Shown in pieces: positions 11,501 through 25,100 of a stretch of 64,000 nucleotides of DNA (its first letter is position 1; every line of letters starts with the position of its first letter). The DNA is from Pithys albifrons albifrons (lineage: Eukaryota > Chordata > Aves > Passeriformes > Thamnophilidae). The stretch lies in assembly GCF_047495875.1 (NCBI RefSeq), contig NC_092459.1, positions 43,917,414-43,981,413 of the forward strand, in the 5' to 3' direction. A program made the position numbers and the translations under genes. A model generated the notes under the pieces. That model saw only the letters and a program-made list of their open reading frames with translations. It made no database searches and was not told where the DNA came from.

Positions 11501-14500
11501 TGGTAGAAGTTCTGTATTGAATAGTTAAATGTCTATTTAAACAAGAACTCTTGTGAAAAAACAGATTCTAGCCTACTCAAACTAGCTGCCAATCTTGATA
11601 CCTCTGGTTTTAGTGTGTCAGATCCACACTTGGAAATAGTGACAGATAAAAACAGAAGGGAGAATTTATTATTATAAAATGCCTCTAGAAACCACTCAGG
11701 AAGGTGCGAAAACAAAAGGTTCTTCTTGAATGCAGGTACATACAGTTGGCACTTAGTAATGCATGGAGTGTTGAAAACAATATGAAATACTGAATGCCTG
11801 GCAATTCAGTGAGTACCATTTGTCTGAAAAAGAAAACAGCAGTTTTTGCTCTCTGCTCTTTCTCAACAATGCTATCTCTTGTCTCTTCTCCTTGTCAGGT
11901 TCCTTGTTCCTACAACTCTCCCATCTTTCCCTCCCTTTACATGCTCTGAAGATTTACATCAAGCAGTTCAACCTTCATGCTCTAGTGGGTCCCTGCTTGC
12001 ATGGAACAAACAGAAGGGTGATGTTTTATTGTACCTGTGGTGATCTCAGGGCATAGGTAGGACAATATTTGTAGATAGAAATTAATACCTGTTATTGAAA
12101 CAGTCACTATAATTAATTTGATTTATTTCATATACAAGGCGGGATCCATATCCTCTGCTTTCAGATATCTACATCTGAAATAGTTATTCACTTTATAATG
12201 AAGGAGGGCAAACAGGCATGTCTGGTGTGCAATGAATCTCACCCTAAGGTGAATGTCTAAACCAGGCTAAACGATTCGTGTTGTAGAAGTACCAGTTTTG
12301 CCTCATTGACTTTAAAAGCTGCCTGAAGGTGACACCTTCAGCATCTGAATTTGGTCATCTGAATTTCATCCATGTTACCTGACAATGGAGGAGTCCACAG
12401 GCTGATACTTCCATGTAGGGGATGCTATGGTACAAAGTCAAACAGTCATGAGTTACGAAAACTGTGTTCTGGTTTTTCATGTGCAGCTTTAAGGCATCTG
12501 CTTTGTTCATAAGCAATCTGCTTTTGAGACTTGTTTTCCACAGAATTTCTGTTATTCAGTGTACTCTGTCATTCATTTGGTTGTAGTTAAGACTTCTACA
12601 GTTTCTTCAGGGAATTGGGATTGAACTCACTCCTGTGTTTCCTAGGGAAGGCTAGGCAAGTCCTGGAAAAGTTGGAGGAAACAAGTCTTTCCCAGGCGTT
12701 TACAGAGAGAGACAGCAGAGGAAAGGGGAGAGGAGGCTGCTTGACCTCGGGGCTGATTTTTAGAAGTTTAGCCAATTATAAGGTTTAGGAGAGTTGAAGG
12801 CTGCTGGAAATAGAATCTTAGGAAAGATGGGGAACTGTTAACACTAGGCAGTTCTTCCTTTAGCAACTTGCTTTTTAAAATAGAATGAGGACCTGTTCTG
12901 TAATCAGAGGTTCCTGCACAAGGGAAAAAAATCCCTTCTTCAGCTTTCAAAACAGACAGAAAAAAAGGCATCAACAGTTTGAGTGCACATAATGTATCTG
13001 ACAGTATATACCTTTGTATATACTATTATATTAGTCACTTGTTAAGCCTAGGAAACTTTCTGCTGTACACTTTATCTTCTCACATGTGTTTGTTCATGCG
13101 GCCACATACTGTGAGCTAACGCAATCTATCATCAAATATTTCATCATTTTGTGCTCTCTCAAGACAAGAAGGGAAAGATAGGCAAAGACTGATCCATATA
13201 AGAGATTAATGGTCTCCCCTAGTGTCCTCTGCAAAAAACCCCCCAAAACAAAAAATAATCCACGTAGTGTTTATTTAAAGAAAATAGGATACCATCCTCT
13301 GTATTAGTCCAGAACAGTACTTGGAAATTAATTAAAATTAAATTGTAATAAAATTAAAAATATTAGTTGGATAAAATATTTCTTTTTGGTACATGAATCC
13401 TGTATTCACCTGGGATTTACAGTTATAAAAGTCAACCAACCCAAAATTTAAAAGAATGTCTGAGCTATAAAAAATTTGTAAAACAGACGTGTTTGATGAA
13501 TTCCCCAAATACCAAATTGCAAGTGGGACCTGACATCAGAAGCACAACTGTTATTTTTGTTATCCCAAAATAGGTTCTTTCACCCAGTGTGCAAAAGGCC
13601 AATCCACATGTGAAGTGGAGGTATTTGATTTTTTTACAGTTCTGTGCAGAAAGGGGTGCTGGGTGAAAAATCCACCTAGTCAGCACAATGACTACCACAA
13701 CTTTTCACTATTTATACATACCTTTTATACATACCTGGTTAATGATTCTCTTGCTTCTGATGCTAATTAGTCCGCAGTCTTTCTCTTCTTTGAGTCAGTG
13801 GGTTTCTTGGCTCAGTGGTCTGTGAGTCAGTGATCGTGATCTCCCCCTGCCAGAATTACCTTTTATGCAGTCAGAGCTGATTTCAGCAAAATTGCTGAGT
13901 TGGCTTAATTAGTTTCTTCCTTCTCGTGGAGGTTCTGCCAATGCCCTTGTGGCCCCTAAGTTCTACATTCTATGTGTCCACTATCAGTAGTAACATCCTT
14001 CTTCTTAAGTTTTGTTAACTTCACCCCAGGTCTGAAATCCTTGAAACATGTCAAGCCCCAAACCTTAACATGGCAATTCTACTGATAAGTAATTTTTTAA
14101 CACCTGGACATCACTTAGGCTTGCTTGTTAGTGCTCTTTTTTTCATGGATTAAATCTCCTTTCTTGTTGATTAGGCTTGAAATGTAGAAAGGTCAAACAT
14201 CTAAGAACATCCTTTCTTACGAAAATTTTTTCATATTCCACATTAACATTTTGACAAAAGAAAACTTAAGAATCTGTTTTTCCCCAGTAAGGATACGTTG
14301 TGTTGATTACACTGCTCCTTGAAACATTTAAAATCACTTCATAAGTACTCTAAGAATGATAGGCAGACAAGAGGGGCTCCAGTGCATCCTTTAACCACCT
14401 TTTCTCTACTTGCTCTTTCATCTTTGTAAGCTACTTCTGTATTGTCTTCAGAATATTTTGAACTGTCATTGGTGCCACAGCTGTGGTACTGCTGTTGAGG

Positions 14501-14931
14501 CAAGGCTGTAGGTCAGGAATGCTGTCCGATGCCATTCAAATCAGGAAGGGTCAGTGCCCAAGCACACAGGACTTGATCAGACTATAAACAGCTGAACAGA
14601 AAACATTTAAGTTGCATGGCTTGGTGGAAACCATAATTTTCCATTTGTCCTTTCTTTGTGGCCAGGAACAGGTCCACAACACAGTCTCTCAGGGCTTGTG
14701 TAGAGTCATGAAGGTGACTTCTAATTAATGCTAAGAAAGCGTGAGAGAACCTCTAAAATCAGTGTACTTGTGAGAAGAGGCTGCTTTTTAGGAAGTGAGG
14801 AGGTTGTATGTTCTTTCCCTGCAGGAGACTAGCACAATTTCTCATGCTGCAACTTGCTTCCTTCTCATCTCAGTCCATTCCTGCATTCCTCCGAGGAGAT
14901 GTTGGCTCCTGTTAATCAGTCAGTTTTTACT

Positions 14932-15012
14932 CCTTCAGGTGCTTCGTGTACCTCATACCCCAGCACCCAAACATCTTGGTGGCCCTTCTCTGTACTCACA
15001 CCATTTTGCATG
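14932..15012 (-). repeat. Short old CR1 fragment, antisense
   Basis: The core 'catcttggtggcccttctct' followed by an actcaca block is a hallmark of the reverse complement of the CR1 reverse-transcriptase 3' coding region. Only about 80 bp can be followed and the flanks are too diverged to extend. Confidence 0.5.
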
Positions 15013-18000
15013 CTTTTCATGTATGGGAGATATACAGATAGCTCTGATTGTCACAAGGGTGTGCTGCTGATAATATCTGATAACAGAATAGTGTGAAGAC
15101 TAAGGACTTGCACAGACTCAGCACCGAGAAGTGCAAGGTGATTCCAAGTGTCATTGTGAACCTGTGAATTATGGGAGGAGTGCCTGTAGTTTCTTATTCT
15201 TTGAGTTTCTGAAGATTTGACTGATCTCCTTGGTTTGGTTTCCTTCAGTTGGAATTTCACTGTGGACATTCCACAACAGCCAGGGAGGTACTGTGTGATT
15301 AGCAGTGCTGGTAAGTTTTTCACCCTTGTCTGTGAGTCCTGTGCCATTTACAAATTATTTAGTGAGCAAGTGGAGGACACCTGTAGATACACACTGTACC
15401 TTACCTACTGTCCCCAGTTGAACAGTCGTTGCCTTTCCTTAGCTATATTCAAAAGCTGAAGGAGTAGGGGAGAAAATAGGAATGGAAATGAAAGGATTCC
15501 TGTTTTACCCTCCTTCTCTTTGAAGATCTGTGCACCTGGAGAAGAGGAAGAAGTTGTCAAGTTTGGTTTTTTTCTAAGTATGTTTGATAGTAATGCTGTA
15601 GATAGTTTAGTGGAACTGCTGAAAGGTCAGCCCTCATATTACCTTTGTATTGCTAGGTTGCAAGAAGCGGTACAGATTTATGTATGTTCAGTCTTCCTGG
15701 GTTAGAGGTGGTTTAGGACCAAGTGTTTTGGACACAAGTTATTGGGAGGCAATTCAGATGGGCTCATGTAGCTAGCATAGACACAAATAGCTTAATGATT
15801 GATTAGGCTGCTTAATTGTTTTTTTACAGCACTGAGAACAAGCTCATGTATTCAGCCTGGATGAACAAATGTGCAGACACAGCCCCTAGCTAACATAGTG
15901 ACATGACTTGCAAACTAGAATTGCTTTTTTCCTGGCTAATTTGAACTTGGACACATTGAACACAGACGTCTGCCTCACCCCACCTTGTTGATATATTCTG
16001 TGTTAACTTCGTGGAATTCTTCTGATTTGGGCCTGGATTCCTTAACTTATTCAGTGGGAAGCAGTCTTGTCTGTTTTCATTTTAGACAGCAAGAAATGTT
16101 TTTCTCACACCTTTTGTCTGTGTTGTTTGTTTACTGAGTAATCTCTCCCAGGCTGTGGTGTCTTGAGTTGTGTGTTTATCAAATAATGGAGTCTGATTTT
16201 GACTATGCAAATAGTAAGTAACAGCACAAAAGACCAAAAAAAAAAAGTTGCCATCTTTCAAAGGCTTTGAATGAGGACATATCATTTGCAATTTCAGAGC
16301 GGAACTCATAAGGCTTTTTAGTCCTTGTGTAATTTAAAGGGTGTGTATGAGGTGAAGAATTAAAAAAGAGGTTGAGAGGTCTATAAACATTCCATAGGGG
16401 TGTATTTTAATACAATTTAGGTGACAGTCCTGCAGGTGATAAGTGTGTTCACGTGTAATTGGCTGCCTGGTTCCTGGTGAACAGTTCAATGCCCATTCCT
16501 GTCACATTTGTCAGAAATTTAACATTGCCAGGGCTCCAGAAAGGCTCTCCTGTGTTTGGGTTGGAACCTGCTTGTACTTTTGGGATATGGTCACCTTTAA
16601 AGTTCTAACAAATCTGAATTATAGAGGTTTCTTTTGTCTCTGTTGGTAGAGTAGAAATCCAAAGGCAGCCAGAGCTGTACTATTGCTAATGTGAGTGTGT
16701 GTCATTGTTAGCACTATCTTAGGCTACGTATCTGTGGCTTGGAGCAACTGGCAATTGAACTAACCAGTTCTTCAATAAGATCTAGATGATATCTTCCTTA
16801 CTTGGGACAAATAGAAAACTTTACAATATACAGCCTTCATACAGAGTTAAGGTAGAGCTGATAATTTTAACACAGGATTTTCAGTGCTCCGTATGAGATA
16901 AATTCATGGGTAAGCTAAATTCCGTGTCACAGATTTCATGTTTTCACTATAATTCATTATGAAAGGACAAAAATTAGTAAAGATACAATAGTACTGTCTA
17001 CTGGCTCATTACAGTTAATAAAATGAACAAAAAATTTTAAATGTACAAAAAATTTTGAAGTCTAAATGCAGCTTTTTCTGTTAAGAGACTCAACTTCTCA
17101 ACTTGACTTTCAACAATGCTTTGTTAGTGCAAACATACTATGTTTGGATCAAAGGATATTTCAGAAAAAGTTTTCATTTTTATAAATTTAAGTTCAAAAT
17201 AAATATGAGTCTTATCCCAGGAAACTTTTACACATGTGTCTGTGAGCTAAGATTATCTGATAAATAAGTAAAAATTTAGAAAATCAGCATATACTTCATA
17301 ATTTAAGTTTTTGGCAGATATCTAGTCAGATGATAAACTAGTTCTATTATGTGAAAAGTCACATTTTCCTCTGTAAATACTAAACACAGTGTGGTACTGA
17401 GACTTGAATATGTAAACATGAGCAAGAAGTGACCTCAATTATAAATGTTGTGAAACAGTGTAGTAATTCAGTCTTGAATATTTTTGTGAATCCTCTGCAT
17501 TCTAAATGAACCTAATTTTAATGGGCTATATCTCTTTTCTCCCCGCTGTGGAGTACAGTGCTCAGAAGATGTGCATGAGCCTGGTAGGAGCCAGTGGGCT
17601 GCTGGCACTGAAAGAATGTCCCACTAGCTGCTAAACCAGTGGGGCAGCATTGGAGGCAGTAATAATAGTTCAGAGTTTACCTGGAGGTATTTGAGTGACG
17701 ATTACATGTTACAGGGCTGCTTGCCGGGACTGCTGAGAGGGAACTGAACAGGAAGTATCTGACAAAATCTTGACCACTTTAAATTCTCAAATTCTGTGTC
17801 TACATGTGCTCTAGCAAGTTCAAATATTGAACACAACAGTATTTTTGATGACACTGTTGTGTTGCCTGATGTAATCAGATTTTTGTGATGAGTATTTATG
17901 TTTTAATAGGCTGACAAGTTTGTTCTGAAACTACAAAATACAGTAAGTCCATGAGAGGTGTTTTATTACTGTTAGAAAGATATCTGAATCACCCTTCACT

Positions 18001-21000
18001 GTTGGATGCCTGTTTTCTTTATCTGGTTTGTCCACAAATGTTTATTTAGCAGTTGTTTTCTTTGGAATTGTTTGAATTCTCCTTTTTCTTTTTTGTGATT
18101 TTGATAAACATGATCAGGGTGATTCCTTAACATGACCACAATTGTGAGTAATACGTCACACTCTACAGTTTAGTTTTGCTTGGGTTTGTTTGGTTTTAAA
18201 AGAAGCTCTGTATTCCTGTTTGGACATGTCTAATCTCTTCTAAGTTAGATCTCAGTTGTTTGCCAACCTTTGGCATATTTCTTTGGTGTAATACTGCTAA
18301 TTAGTGTTTTCCCCCCTCCCTGCTGTTTTCTGCAGAAGTGGTGCTTCTCCTGCATCCTCCTTAGAGCAGATCTTTCATGCTCTGAAGAGTCCACATTTTG
18401 ACAATTTGTTTCCTTGGGGTTAAGGTTTGTCAAAGTCCAGAAATTTCTCTGTTCTCACTTTTCTTTATTATGACCCATGGACTTCCTTCTCCCCCAGTGG
18501 TGGATTGGATAAGCTTTTCCAGTTGAAGCTGGAGTCTCCAGTCATTACCCAGGGACAGCTGCCAAAGCAATGTGCTATTATGTATTTATTTCTTCCCACA
18601 GTTCTGACATTGTTTCACATAATGTAAGAGTAGATAAGAGTTTAACATTAATTTCCTGGTCCTGACTCTCTGTAACTAGAACAGAGAGATTTCTTTCTCA
18701 TCAGTAATACTGGCTGTTTTTTACAAAATGCAATTCTTTCAGTTCTTTTCCTGGCCATAATATTCCCCATGCTATCCACCATCTGATCTGTTTCTCTCAT
18801 ATTTCTGAAACATATTGTAATTTACTTCCAGAGGACTCACTGATTTGCAGCCTGTATTGTAGCATAGGTGTGAAGAGTAGATTTGTCTGATATAAATTTA
18901 GAAAAAATTAATTTGATATACAGACATTGCTTTCATTCTAACATGTCCATTTCTGTTTACTGACTGAGTTTCCTTACTAGCAGGATGTTCAATAGACATG
19001 AAGATGATAATAAATAAATTTTGCTGCTGATGGCAAATTAGGTGTTCATTTAAGGACGCAGGTGTGATCAGCCAGGTGTTGGCAGGAGTAGCCCATGTGG
19101 GTGTGATACACATGCTTGCTCCTTTTTGCTTTCAAAAGCAATCACGGTGCTTCTCCAAGGATAAGTTTTGTTATTTAGTGCTCTTTAGTGCTTTTTTTTT
19201 CCCTGTGTGAGTGTAATATTCCATCTAGTGTTTGAGTAATTTCTACTTTTGATAAGAATTCTGAACCTTCCAAGTAGCCTCTTACTCAGTTTATGGGAAG
19301 AACACATGCAGTTGCCTTTCCCTCTTCAATCACATTAAAAGTGTCAGTGAAAACAGAGGTGAAAAAGCATATTGAGAGTTAAGGTCATGAAAATAAATAC
19401 TATCCAAGTGAATCCTGAATTGTGGACAGTATTATATGATTTAGCATTTCCTATGTCTTCCACAGGTTGCCCTTGCTTGCCTCTCCTTTGTAATTTTGAA
19501 CACTGAAACTTTGGACCATCTTTTGAATATGCCATTTTCTGAACTTCAAGGTCAGATTTTTAGAAATTAGTTGAAAATAGAGAAATGATCACCATGAATG
19601 GCTCCTTAGAAGAAGGTTTTGGCAGAACCTTTTTGTCTGCACATGTATTCTAAATAGCCTGTTTTGCTTTTGAGCAGTGGTCCTCATTCATGTTCAGGTG
19701 TCCACATGTGTATGGTTACTGTGCTCATATGTAGGGGCTTTCTACTATAGCCATATCCACAGATAACCCTAGATTTGTTGCTGCCACTTGTGCTTCCGGT
19801 TAGAGGAACAAAGGGCGAGACTTCTTCATGTGTTTCAATCACTCCTTAGCCTGAGTGCAAGTTTCTTGTTCTTGGGGAGCTTTTAACTTATTTCCAATAC
19901 TTTTTATAAACTGAGGTTCTTTGGTTTAGGTCCTTTGTCACAGAGTTCACAGAGCTGAAGAATGACATAGGAACAAACAAGGCAGTGAACAGGGACACCT
20001 GAAGGAGTAGTGAGCACCTCCCCAAACTGGGAGTATGAGTATTTTCCACTGGTGCTCATGCAGCTTCTGATGTTGGTGACCTGCTTCCAAAGTGCCTGTT
20101 GAGGAACAGGTGCTGTGTTACTACCAGTGCCTTCTGCATCTCTCCCAGGGTCGAATCGCAATCAAATGACAATAAGGAAACAATTCAGGCACTGATCCTC
20201 CCTATGATACCATGTTATCTGATCCTCATTACCTCTGTGGTGTTCCGTACCATTGCTAACACAAACCAGGATGCCGGATTATATTTGACAGAGCACCCAG
20301 GGTATGTCAGGGCATCTGAGCAGCAGGTAACACTGACTAATGCTTCAGGACTTGAAATGGTGTTGCTAATGGCATTCCATTCCTGTGATGACCCTGCTGC
20401 CTTTGGCACCAAAGTTACCACTGTGGAGGAAGGGTGTTGCCTTTCTCTATTTTTGAGACTAGGAATCAACAGATTCCTTTGGAAGAATCTAGGAGGATAT
20501 GATGGGTGTAAATATTCTCAGTCTTTGCCAATGTGAGTAGGTCCTGGAAAGAAAATATGGTTTCTGAGGCAGCCTAGGAATAAAAAGCATTTGTGGTGGA
20601 CAGGATGACCCAGTTAAGGACAGTTCAGCCCTGCATCTACTCAGGAGCAGTGCTCATGGCAAGACAATATTTGGAAGACAGTAATTGAGTTCACAGGTGT
20701 TGGCGATCTTGTTCCCAGCTCATACTTTCAAGATGAAGTGATTGTAGATGAGCACTCTACAGAAGATGTCAAAGAGTTAAGGTCTAAGATGTGATGGACT
20801 GGAAACATATCACCACATCAAAAAGCCTGTCAGTATTACTGGTAGTTCAGCAAAAAGCCTTGGGAACAGTGTCTGTGCCTATAAACAAGTGTCCTCTGGG
20901 TGATAGATTTGCTGAACTGACTGAGGCTGCTGGGTAAGTAGCACCTCCAGCATGGTCAGAAACTATTTACTTTATTTAAGAGGTCAAAGGGACAGTTTTA

Positions 21001-21702
21001 GATTTACAATCATACAATACTATACATTTTCTGAGGGCATCCAAATTTGATGGTATATTCAGCAAAACACTTCTTGAAGTCTCCCTTCCACTTTCCACAT
21101 CTGAGTTAACTGATTGTTCCTTTGTTACAATTTGTGTGTGTGCCCATGAACAACCACAAATGAGAGAATGAAATGTTTGAACATGTTACATAGCTTTCCT
21201 GAAGATATGTTGTCCATAGGCACCTTCTGCTACCACTTGCTCTGCACATAAGGCAACCTGGGGTCACATGCCCATGAGGAAACTCAAATTTGGGGTGTTT
21301 TGACCTTTATGACATCAGTGCAAAGAACATTAAACTGTGTATGAAGAACATCCAATACACAGGTACTGCTAAGTACTGCTACAAAAAGTTTATCAAGGAT
21401 GTATACTTCTATTGGAGTATACATATGGCCAATCCAGATTTAACTCTGGTAGCTTCCTTTTTTTTTCTAATCTGTTTAGAACAGTCACACAGGATTGAAT
21501 TAAAACAATCTTTTGCTTTAAGTGAAACAAATAGTGCAACATGATGGCATGGTAAAGTAAAAACAGATCAATTATGTTTTTGCATGATAACCAAAAAATA
21601 GTATGCATTTCACATATAGGTCTCTGAAGATATGTAATCTCCTAAGGACAGCTTCTTGTGAAGGAATCCTAATCCCAGCCCCATGAGAAGGATTTCACTC
21701 TG

Positions 21703-22180
21703 TGATGGATGGGTTGACTCTGGCCAGCAATTAAGCACTCACCAACTCCTTGCTTGCTCCTCCTCAGGGGAGAGAACTGGAAGAGCAATAGCAAGAAAAA
21801 AGTCTGGGTCAAGATAAGGATAGATTAATAAGCAGAGGAGAAATAAAAAAGTCCCAAGTGGTGCACAGTCACTCACCAACTCCCACCGCCAGTATCTGAG
21901 CAGCAACTAATTTGGAAAGACAACCCCAATCACCAAAACAGAGTATGTATTGCTGAGCACGATGTTACATGCTGTGGGATATCCATCCCTTTGATCAGTT
22001 TGGGTCAGCTGTTCCTCTCAGCCTACTTACTGGGGACAATAAAACGTTGGTGCTGTCCAAGCACCGTTCAGCAATAGTTGAAACTTCAATGTATTTTCTG
22101 TTTTGGTCACCGATCTAAAATACAGCACCATATGGGATATTAGGAAGAAAAATCACTCCATTCCATCCAGACCCAGGGCA
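21703..22180 (-). mobile_element. Solo LTR of an avian endogenous retrovirus (antisense)
   Basis: The segment resembles a widespread avian LTR, probably ERVL-like, inserted in reverse orientation. On the + strand the order is: the reversed LTR 3' end (about 21703), 'gtctgggtcaagataagg' (reverse of the R/U5 'ctttatctcaaccc' block), the 'tttgatcagtttgggtcagctg' block, a 'gttcagcaatagttgaaac' block, and the reversed U3 start near 22180. The same blocks occur in sense order in the LTR at 34515-35107, so both belong to one family. The U3 TATA region is degraded. No gag, pol or env remnants flank it, consistent with a solo LTR left by recombination. The family name is tentative. Confidence 0.75.
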
Positions 22181-25100
22181 TGCTCTTATGTCCTTATCCA
22201 TAGTTAATGATTTGGGTTTGTTTTGTTTTCCACTGAAATACTTACTTATATTAGCTTGTGGTCTGAAAGACTGGTGGAAGAACCTTGATAGTTAAACATG
22301 TACTGAGTTTTATGTACATAAATACTTTGGAAGACTGAACAAGAAAAAAGCGGCTGTGACTTGGAAGATCAGAAAAGTCACTATGAAATAACCCAGGTTG
22401 CCAAATAAAAGCTGAAAACTTATTAATATCTTCTTATATAAAGCTGATAATGTTTTATCTATGTTTGAAACATGTGTAGAATCTTTAATGAAGGAATCAT
22501 CAAATTATTAAAGGAGATTTAAGACTGATTATTTTTGTTAGAGGAAGAAAAATATTGCATTGTATTTTGAAAGCTCTTGAGATGCACATGAGGTCCAAGC
22601 TGCAGCTTAGTTTTAGAAAACTCCTTGTTAATTTTTGCAAATTAGAACATTTGTAGTTAGTAAGCTTAGAGAAAGGAAAACTAAGTCCTAGACTTCAGAA
22701 CTTAATAAGATTGCCTAGGGAAGACAGGAAATGCTATTTTTGCCATGTATGCTTTATCACATAATTAGAGAAAAAATTGCCCTGCTTTATTTATAAAATA
22801 AATTAAGTATGGTCTTTCTAATGCTTTAATGTAATACAGGTTTGTGCATCTAGCATTATCTCACTGTCTTTAACTTTTTATTGTGTAATTTTTCCTTGCA
22901 GACTCTGTAGACTTTTTTTTTGAATATTTGTTGTTGAACTTAGCTGTTTTTATTTTTTAATCCATGTAAGCATGAATTTGAACACAAATCCATGTCCAAG
23001 CAAAGAACTGAACATATCTTACCATAACGTGGCATTCCCTTTTGTCCTGCATTGTTACTTAGCTAGTAATGAAGTGTTATCATTAATACATCTGTTATCC
23101 TGCGGGTTACTAGAAGTGCCCTCGAATTGGTGAGACTTTCGCTATTGTCCCATGATCTTGATTGAAAGACCATAGAGGTTCATATATTGCGTGTATCTTG
23201 GATGACTCCCAGGAGCTTGTTCCCATCCTATCAGTTGGCTTTGATGTTCACACCAGCTATTTATTACTTATGCCTCCTGCCACAAGTCTTCCCTGTCAGA
23301 TGTTTGGTCTTGGTACGGGTAAATCTGATTAAGGACCTGCTGGTCTGAAACTGTTTGCAGGACATACCCACTTTTTGGGACAGGACCTACCACAGTGAGA
23401 CTCAGAAGATTCTCAGCATAACTGCAGTATGCATACTACTAGATTTTACATCTTACACCCTCTTTTTTGGCTTGAATACAGTTCACCTGTTGATTACATT
23501 GTGTTGCTTAATATTTGGGTCTGAGTTTTTACGTGGCGCCTACACAGTACATATGCAACAGAAAACAACAAATTTCAAAAGCTTGAATCAGTATGGAAAA
23601 TCTTTTAATGTTTATACAAACTCATTTTTCCTAAAAGTCCTTTCCATTTCCTTCAAGTGGAAGAAATCCATGGTTAAAAAAAAATGGCTTGAGGAAGTCC
23701 TTACAGTCCTTCATCTCTCATGCTTTCAGAAGTGTTTTACTTCTTCCACTCTGATTTCTTTATGTCTCATATGCTGAAACAGTCTCATTATTTTCATCTG
23801 CTCAATAGTCTGTCCCTTTATAAATGTGTTTCTTTTGGTCAGTTTTGCACCCTTCCTTTTATGCTGCTCCACTGTCCTTTAATCTAGCCCAAATTACAAT
23901 TTAATAATGAGGTGAAGGTTGAGAGAGGCAGTTCTAGTTTAAAAAGTTAGCTGTAAAGCAAAACTCTTCAGATCTTGCATCTTCTGCTATTGTGGTCCAC
24001 AATTCAGTCTGCCCAAGCTTTACAGGGCACTTTTTTGTTTTCTTGCACCTTTGTACAGAGTGAGGTGCAGAAATACTGCTGTATGTGGCTTATAAAACCA
24101 AAGGGGAACTGGAGCTTTTCTGTAATGAAAACTGTGTGCCTCTTTACTAGGGATGAGAAAAGCCTTTTAACAGAAATAGTTAAAAGTTAGTGTCTGCCAA
24201 AGTTCCTATAGCAAAACTGCTTGTTGAGCCAACTCTTTGAATATTTGCCTAGTAGAGCATTAAAAAAGAGTGACTAAGGACATAGAGTCAAGCAAAAAAC
24301 CAGCAGAGTGTAACACAATCACTTTGTTTTGATCCTTCCTGTATCTATTGAAGGTTTCCATCTTTTATTCTGCATCACTGACCCTAACTGCTTTTATTAA
24401 TTTGTCTTATGCCAATTAATTTAGGAAGTTGTTTGGCTAAACTAGCTATATCTTGCTGGAACTTTTATGCTGGGAGAATGACATTTCATTTTATTCTATT
24501 TTGTGACTTCTGATCAGTATTGGGAGGATAAAAAGGGATTTGGGGTATTATGTTATACAGACTTACGTGGTAAGAAAATAAACTTTCGATGAACAAGCTG
24601 CTTACACTCATAGTGAGATGGGTGTGTAAAATGCAGGTTGTTGATTCTAGATTTCTGTGCTGAAATTTGTAAAGCTTGATTCGTGTTTATTACCTCTATT
24701 TTTATTAGTCTTCTGGCACATCTCTAAGAGAGAGGAGTATTGGGGAAGATTGTGTAAATTATTTTGTACAGCTGGACTTACCTCAGAGGTCATTGCCTGG
24801 AAATGATAGAGGATCTTGCTTACAGGTCTAGCCATTGTTGTTTTGACGTTCCTAAAAATGTTGCTGCATATGTTAATTTGTGAGACCTGAGTTATTAATT
24901 TATGTTGAACTTCCGTTAGGGAAACCAAGACTCCAGTGTCCTTTTTTTTTGTACCTACTGGGTTTTCCCCCTTTTAATTAATGAAAATAGTAATAGAAAA
25001 TGGTGTGTTTTGTTTACTTTTGTTATGTGAAAGTTTTGTAATTAATAGACTTACAGACCAAGCTACAGTGCTGCCTTCTGATGGAAGCAATTCAGCTGAA

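Noticed and set aside
20099..20536. 145-codon + strand frame
   Set aside because: No recognisable motif, an overlapping frame exists on the opposite strand, and it lies deep in intron 1.
23355..23777. 140-codon + strand frame with hydrophobic stretches
   Set aside because: AT-rich sequence yields Phe/Leu/Ile-rich chance frames; no family was recognised and it lies in the intron.
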